A stretch of DNA of 64,000 nt from Chromobotia macracanthus (lineage: Eukaryota; Chordata; Actinopteri; Cypriniformes; Botiidae): NCBI GenBank assembly GCA_036877525.1, contig JAZGTH010000058.1, positions 12,134,001-12,198,000 of the forward strand, written 5' to 3'. Made by a program: the position numbers and the translations under genes. Below, one piece after another: positions 57,390 through 64,000 of the stretch (positions are counted from its first letter, which is position 1; each line of letters starts with the position of its first letter). A model generated the notes under the pieces. That model did no database searches. It saw only the letters and a program-made list of their open reading frames with translations, and was not told the origin of the DNA.

Positions 57390-58440
57390 GTGGCTAGGGC
57401 TGGGCCCTATTTACGTTTTAACGCGATTTTATTTTTTTAACAGAAGTGTCACGATTTTTAATAAAACTATTAGTGCACGCATCCAATTAGATCCATTGCT
57501 GTATTGAAAATGGTAGAATAATGAAGAGTCAATATAATATCCCGACCACAAGATGGCGCGCCTGATTAACCGCGCATGTTGAGTCGACTGAGATAACAAT
57601 ATTTACGTTGGTAAAGATGTGGTATTTTCTGTATGTTTGCTTTTACATTTCAGTTACATCTTTTCATTCATAACTTTGCAATAAACTTCTTAACCAGATG
57701 GTTTTTCTGGTTACTAATAAAGAGAAAGTTATTTCAATTTTTTAGTTGTTTTATTTTAGCTAGTAAAATATAATATCGATATATATCGATATGGATCGAT
57801 GTGTCGATCAAATGTCTAACGATACTATGCCACACGTAAAATATCGATACTTTTATAGTACCTATACTTTTATATAGGTACGTACAATACAGGTGCTTTT
57901 ATTCTGCCACTCGCTACATCCTCACGTAACGTGACGTAATTTCTTTTCATTTGCTCGCTGTAGTGTCGCGAAACGACACACTGATTTTGTGTCTGCTGAT
58001 GGACGCAAATCGTGGGTATGGAAATATTTTGTATTTAAGAAAATAGAATTGTAAAGAAAACCCATGTAGTTTATAAACGTTGCCAGTGCCAGCTAAAATA
58101 CTCGGAAAATACGACAAACCTGTCAGTGCATTTAAAAAGAAAACATGGAATTGAAGAAAGCACTTTGGCTGAAGAAATACAGTCACTGTCATCTCAAATC
58201 TTGTGCCCATTATTTATTATTGTATATTTATAGTTTTATATAATATTTATATTTTTTTTATCTTTTTATTTAACCATTGTGTATTTTTTGTTGTAAATGT
58301 CCCAGTTGGGATACTGGTTGTGCAATTTTCAAAAAGTTTAATTGAACTGGCTGTGTAAACTAGGCACATAATATCGAAATATTGAAAAATCGATCAATAT
58401 ACCCGAATGGATCGAATCGTGATCGTGTCCCTGCATTTTT
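57390..58440 (+). mobile_element. hAT transposon remnant with BED zinc finger
   Basis: Starts near TAGGGCTGGGC (57396) and is flanked by ATCGAT-rich segments (57770-57850, 58375-58425) usual at the ends of this element type. About 58050-58165 reads KTHVVYKRCQCQLKYS and NTTNLSVHLKRKHG, the C-x2-C...H-x4-H BED finger. In a shifted frame before it lies ADGRKSWVWKYFVFKK. The catalytic region and dimerisation domain are lost. Confidence 0.65.
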
Positions 58441-58449
58441 TGAAGTACC

Positions 58450-59200
58450 GGCAGATGTCGTATTACTGGATGAGAGAATGGATATTATATTGTAGATTGT
58501 ATCGGAGATGTCTGGCACTGCCCACTGTGATCACCGGCAGTAATGTCGAATCACAAGGCCCTGAAGGCCCTGAGCACTCTGTCTCTCTCTGTCACTTTAA
58601 TAGTGGCAGGTTTCTCTGTGACATGAACACACACTCCATGAGATTGTAATATTTTGTGAAAATTGTGTGGAGAAATGCCTCACTACAGAAGACATGAGGA
58701 GTTTATATATTTCAGTGTGTGACATCAGGGTAATACATGGCTCACATCTATAGTGTCATCTTCACATTCAATATAATTTCAAGTGTTTGCTTTGTCTTCT
58801 CAACACAAAGGAGACCACTTGATTAAAACTCACCCCAGGAATAAAATCATCAACTCGACTCTGCTTTTCTCCATATACTTTTCATATATTATGAAATAAC
58901 CATTTTTTCCAGATGTTTTTAATGTCAACAGTAATACTGTTTGTTATTATTATTGTTGATGTTATTTAGTTACGTGTATGTTCAGAAAATAAAAACAAGT
59001 TTTAGTGGTAGTGCCTCACCAGATGGCGCTAGGAATCACATTTTTCTTCAACTTAGTCGTTAATATCTGCTAAATAACTCAATGTAAATATGTAAACGTG
59101 GTTGTTTTTGTAAGGTTTTTCCTCTGTTTCATTTGGCTGGTGTTTTAATTTCCTCACATTGTTTAATAGTGGTTTGATTGCCTATGTTAAAATGACGTGC
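58450..59200. other. AT-rich spacer
   Basis: A plus-strand ORF at 58407-58649 overlaps the hAT end and has no support. Nothing else seen. Confidence 0.5.
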
Positions 59201-59209
59201 TGTCACAAC

Positions 59210-59424
59210 TCAGTGTTGCAGTACCGCCGCGCGGATCCTTCCGGTCCGCTGGAGGGCGCTGTGAGCGCCACTCATGGACTGAGATCGTCCCGTGTGCCGC
59301 TGCCTCTGTCCAGCACTTGAGAGTTCAGCACCGCGGGCGGAGGAACAGCTCCGGATCCTCCGCGCACACAATAAAACCGCATCAGACCTGCTCCGCGTCC
59401 GCACCGCACTCGCACCACCGACCG
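59210..59424 (+). promoter_or_regulatory. CpG island with probable 5' UTR exon of an unidentified plus-strand gene
   Basis: GC- and CpG-rich throughout (GTACCGCCGCGCGGATCC) and ends in a good donor (ACCACCGACCG-GTAAGA). The next candidate exon is 63765-63805: acceptor TTACAG, then ATG at 63790 coding MTTAS, then GTTTGT as donor. The gene continues beyond the window and I cannot name it. Confidence 0.5.
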
Positions 59425-59518
59425 GTAAGATCGTCCAGCCTTCCTTATCAAATACACGCCAGATTACATCTGAAACGACGGTGAATTGAGGGCAGAGTCA
59501 GCCCGTGTGCGTTCATGT

Positions 59519-61512
59519 GATGATCATTACTGCTGATGTGATCATTACTGCTGATGTGATCATTACTGCTGATGTGTGACGGTCATTACTGCTGATGTGA
59601 TCATTACTGCTGATGTGACGGTCATTACTGCTGATGTGACGGTCATTACTGCTGATGTGATCATTACTGCTGATGTGACGGTCATTACTGCTGATGTGAT
59701 GGTCATGACTGTTGATGTGACGATCATTACTGCTGATGTGACGGTCATTACTGCTGATGTGATCATTACTGCTGATGTGACGGCCATTACTGCTGATGTG
59801 ATCATTACTGCTGATGTGACGGTCATTACTGCTGATGTGATGGTCATGACTGCTGATGTGATCATTACTGCTGATGTAACAGTCATTACTGCTGATGTGA
59901 CGACCATTACTGCTGATGTGACGGTCATTACTGCTGATGTGACGGTCATTACTGCTGATGTGATGACCATTACTGCTGATGTGATCATTACTGCTGATGT
60001 AACGGTCATTACTGCTGATGTGACGGCCATTACTGCTGATGTGACGGTCATTACTGCTGATGTGATGACCATTACTGCTGATGTGATCATTACTGCTGAT
60101 GTGACGGTCATTACTGCTGATGTGACGGTCATTACTGCTGATGTGATGACCATTACTGCTGATGTGATGACCATTACTGCTGATGTGATGACCATTACTG
60201 CTGATGTAATGGTCATTACTGCTGATGTGACGGTCATTACTGCTGATGTGATGACCATTACTGCTGATGTGATGATCATTACTGCTGATGTGATGATCAT
60301 TACTGCTGATGTGTGACGGTCATTACTGCTGATGTGTGACGGTCATTACTGCTGATGTGATGGTCATGACTGTTGATGTGACGATCATTACTGCTGATGT
60401 GACGGTCATTACTGCTGATGTGATCATTACTGCTGATGTGACGGTCATTACTGCTGATGTGATCATTACTGCTGATGTGACGGTCATTACTGCTGATGTG
60501 ACGGTCATTACTGCTGATGTGACGGTCATTACTGCTGATGTGATCATTACTGCTGATGTAACAGTCATTACTGCTGATGTGACGACCATTACTGCTGATG
60601 TGACGGTCATTACTGCTGATGTGATGACCATTACTGCTGATGTGATGACCATTACTGCTGATGTAATGGTCATTACTGCTGATGTGACGGTCATTACTGC
60701 TGATGTGATGACCATTACTGCTGATGTGATGACCATTACTGCTGATGTGATGACCATTACTGCTGATGTGACGGTCATTACTGCTGATGTGATGACCATT
60801 ACTGCTGATGTGATGATCATTACTGCTGATGTGATGATCATTACTGCTGATGTGTGACGGTCATTACTGCTGATGTGTGACGGTCATTACTGCTGATGTG
60901 ATGATCATTACTGCTGATGTGTGACGGTCATTACTGCTGATGTGTGACGGTCATTACTGCTGATGTGTGACGGTCATTACTGCTGATGTGAAGGTCATTA
61001 CTGCTGATGTGATGATCATTACTGCTGATGTGATGGTCATTACTGCTGATGTGACGATCATTACTGCTGATGTGACCGTCATTACTGCTGATGTGACCGT
61101 CATTACTGCTGATGTGATGATCATTACTGCTGATGTGTGACGGTCATTACTGCTGATGTGACGGTCATTACTGCTGATGTGAAGGTCATTACTGCTGATG
61201 TGATGACCATTACTGCTGATGTGATGATTATTACTGCTGATGTGATGGTCATGACTGTTGATGTGATGACCATTACTGCTGATGTGATGGTCATGACTGT
61301 TGATGTGATGATCATTACTGCTGATGTGATGGTCATGACTGCTGATGTGATGATTATTACTGCTGATGTGATGGTCATGACTGCTGATGTGATGACCATT
61401 ACTGCTGATGTGATGACCATTACTGCTGATGTGACGGTCATTACTGCTGATGTGATGACCATTACTGCTGATGTGATGATTATTACTGCTGATGTGATGA
61501 TCATTTCTGCTG
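59519..61512. repeat. 2-kb minisatellite of mixed 18- and 21-bp units
   Basis: Units ATCATTACTGCTGATGTG (18 bp) and ACGGTCATTACTGCTGATGT plus G (21 bp) alternate. Larger blocks are themselves repeated: the order at about 59,700-60,310 recurs at 60,355-60,860. Long ORFs on both strands (up to 246 residues) follow from unit lengths divisible by 3. The array begins only 95 bp after the donor at 59424. Confidence 0.96.
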
Positions 61513-61825
61513 AAGACAGATCTGCTGCAGATGGCCTCGCTTAGACTGAGCTTGACTGATCGCTCGTTTCTGCATCTGTGAAATAAGGCGAGCTCACCTG
61601 ACTGTCTAGTTTAGTTTGGTTTTAAATATAATGTTTTTGCATTCTGTGGGATCTATATGACATTTCTGAAATGTACTTAACATTGTAAGCAGATAATAGA
61701 CAAATAATCTTTATTTTATAAGTACAGTAAGAACCTCGGAGAAAAGCAACATAAACAAATCAGTAGGTTTTAAATCAAACGAAATTGTTAATATTAAATT
61801 TAATTACTACTATCAATAAAGTTAC

Positions 61826-61975
61826 ATTTACATGACACTTATGCATGTGGCAGACGCTTTAATACAAAGCGACAGTACACAATTAAACATTGTGTCGGTA
61901 CTTGTGTTGTCCTGGGAATCAAACCCACGACCTTTGCACTGCTAACGCAATGCTCTACCAACTGAGCTCCAGGAA
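61826..61975 (-). mobile_element. tRNA-derived SINE
   Basis: Diverged family member (GCATGTGGCAGACGCTTTAA ... CTCTACCAACTGAGCTCCAG) with a two-A variant in the D-arm compared with the others. Confidence 0.8.
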
Positions 61976-61979
61976 CATT

Positions 61980-63232
61980 AGGAAGTGAATGATAATAATT
62001 GTCATTAGGGTGAAAAATGAAACCTGACTCTAAGATTATTATTAAAATTATTGTTTGCTAAATTAGGATTTGTTAAATTAGATTTACATTTATACAGTTA
62101 TGCACCTTTATACATTCTTGTGGTAGTAATTATGTTAACAAGTCATTTGTAACATTAATTGTCACTGACACAAATGTAAGTAAAAGCAGTTTGTTAGAAT
62201 GCTTTTGCTTTGCGCTTCTAAATCATACATGTAAACTGAAGAGGTGAGATGAGAAATTGTCACTGGTGTGCTGTTAACATCTCCAAGCATCATCTTCACT
62301 TTGTGTGAAGCATCAAAATAAAGAGAAAATAAAAGTGCATTTGTTTAGAGAAAAAACTTTCATGTCTGTATATTAATTTGTTAAATGCTTATAATATTAA
62401 TCACATATAATACAGAATATCAGTCCTCTGCTGCTTCTTAGCAACTTCTGTTTGGCTGTGTATGTCTCAGATGAAAGCAGATATTTAAGTGACTGAACAT
62501 TTGTATGTCTAAGGTTGTGATTACATAAAGTTGTCTAGGAATGCTAGGAAATTACTGCAACAGATCTGAGCGCCATCATTGCAAGTGAATACCTTATTAA
62601 ATAAAACAGCTAATGAATCACCCTTGTGAGGGGCAGGAATAATGAAATTGGGGCTTTTGTTGCTTTGATTGTACATCAAATCCAGTGCTAAAGTTTGTCT
62701 TAGTCTCACCCCATTTTCTAATGCTTCCTGACCTAATTTGTCTTCCTGCTGTCCTAATTCTATCTTCACTTGTTCCTCTGAAGGACACACACAGCCTCAA
62801 GGTGGGTGTGTGGCTCTGTGTTTGACTGCTCTGGTCTGTGGTGATGTAGGAAGCAGATGAAAGAGCATTGTTAATGGAGAAGAAGAACTGTTGGCATGGA
62901 TGTAGTGGTGTTCAGATATTTACCTACAGCAGAGAACACCAGTTAAAGACTGGTGTGAATGTGTGTGTGTTTCACACATCTCAAGGAATCTTACCTTCCT
63001 CTGTCTTATCCTGACTTCAGAGTGACTTAAATGTCCAGTAACATAACTGATTCTGTTTTCCCAATGTTCCTACCTCAGTCTTATGACTGGAAAGTTGTTG
63101 TAAAATATTTGAGTTGTTAAGATGAGCTCATGGAGATGTATAAGGACAAAAAACAGGTTTGTTTTAAATGTAATCTTTCCGAGATAGTAAAGACATCTCA
63201 CTTGTGATTTTTCTTTCCTGTATGTGTGTGTG

Positions 63233-63267
<35 letters not shown>

Positions 63268-63760
63268 TCAGGTGACTAACTCAGGTTTTCAGGTATAATA
63301 GGAGCAGTTGTACCCTCTAATATCACAAAAGAATTCACAGACCTATGCTGCACACCATCTGAATCATACAACACACACTGGCTCTGCTGCACATGTAGTG
63401 AACTGTATTTATAGGCAACATGCATCATAGGTTCACCCCTGACCACAGCTGTTGCTCAAATTTAGGGCAGAATCACATTTCTCCATCGAAGATAGTGGAT
63501 GAAGCCAGAGAAGTGTTACTTCTAAATATTCACAATTCACTCTGTATTCCCTGATAGTTTAAACTCTAAAGGAAGTGGATCTTTAAGAGGCGACACACAC
63601 ATCACAGATGTCGGAACACAAGAGATCTGTCTGTAATGTAACTATCAGTAATTTAAAGTATTCAGTCATGTTCTCTTCCACACATGAATACATCCTTCTG
63701 TATAATGTCTATTTCTTTCTGTTTTGTCTGTCATGTTCTCTGTGTTTGTCTTTATAAATT
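61980..63760. other. intron or spacer with an unassigned ORF and a (CA)n tract
   Basis: AT-rich. A minus-strand ORF 62790-62521 (89 residues, EEQVKIELGQQEDKLGQEAL...) looks protein-like in composition but has no relative I know. A (CA)n microsatellite is at about 63233-63266. Confidence 0.4.
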
Positions 63761-63764
63761 ACAG

Positions 63765-63805
63765 TCTGTTCACTCTCGTCTCCTGTAAAATGACCACAGC
63801 ATCAG
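63765..63805 (+). CDS. possible first coding exon (MTTAS...) of an unidentified gene
   Basis: A pyrimidine-rich tract and TTACAG precede the exon. The ATG at 63790 is followed by five codons before a GTTTGT donor. It is supported only by splice context and by the CpG-island exon upstream; the protein is too short to recognise. Confidence 0.35.
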
Positions 63806-64000
63806 GTTTGTTTCGTCACTGTAATCTGTCCTACTGTCTCACACGTGTTTAATGTTTCTCATCAGCTCTGCTTTAAAATAAGTGAATTTAGCAACACATT
63901 GAATTTAGCTTGTTCTTGCATTTAATAATAGTCTGATGACAGACAGCAGAATAAATGCAGGGTCTCCACACGTTTGCAAATAATTGCTTTACATCTTAAT

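Noticed and set aside
59563..61544. Long ORFs of the type VITADVT / MTVTSAVM on both strands
   Set aside because: Minisatellite artefact; unit lengths are divisible by 3.

Overview
The window is vertebrate nuclear DNA, almost certainly from a teleost fish. The genes are split by GT-AG introns, the spacer is AT-rich with short CpG-rich promoters, tRNA-Ala-derived SINEs recur, and Tc1, hAT and LINE remnants and long minisatellites are common. Protein similarities fit an ostariophysan/cypriniform relative, but I cannot name the species. All identifications are from memory of the families; no search was run.

Layout. 1-376 (-): two exons of a cxorf58-like IQ-motif gene running off the left edge. 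860-6235 (+): complete apoo (MICOS subunit). 6793-8189 (-): sat1-like gene that lacks its central exons. 9930-10170 (-): relic of a second sat1 copy, followed by a 42-bp minisatellite. 11572-13558 (-): prdx4, with a one-base frameshift and no visible in-frame start. 14611-23346 (+): complete srrt/ARS2, 19 coding exons, with a LINE fragment and a foldback repeat in one intron. 25.3-25.5 kb: a promoter with an X-box and a repeated GGTCACGT element. 25860-29412 (+): decayed C-type lectin receptor gene. 30237-36432 (+): complete SLC6-family Na+/Cl- transporter in 13 exons, with simple repeats pressed against its splice sites. 38390-38691 (-): dhrs11 relic. 38795-41214: 2.4-kb minisatellite. 45950-51880 (-): complete ggnbp2. 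52452-53040 (-): pigw relic. 53475-53886 (-): znhit3 relic. 55740-56105 (+): c1qbp relic, one exon of which is fused to an interspersed repeat. 56.8-58.4 kb: Tc1 and hAT transposase remnants. 59210-63805 (+): first exons of an unidentified gene whose first intron holds a 2-kb minisatellite.

Two blocks keep the human gene order. cxorf58-apoo-sat1-(acot9 missing)-prdx4 mirrors human Xp22.11. dhrs11-ggnbp2-pigw-(myo19 missing)-znhit3 mirrors human 17q12. In the second block only ggnbp2 is intact, and its neighbours survive as recognisable relics in the ancestral order and orientation. In the first block sat1 and prdx4 are damaged. The most interesting story is therefore gene-by-gene loss (fractionation) of one copy of a duplicated chromosome region, with minisatellites and transposons filling the places where exons were lost. 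I found no convincing new multi-gene system; the nearest to novelty are these relics and the repeat structures.
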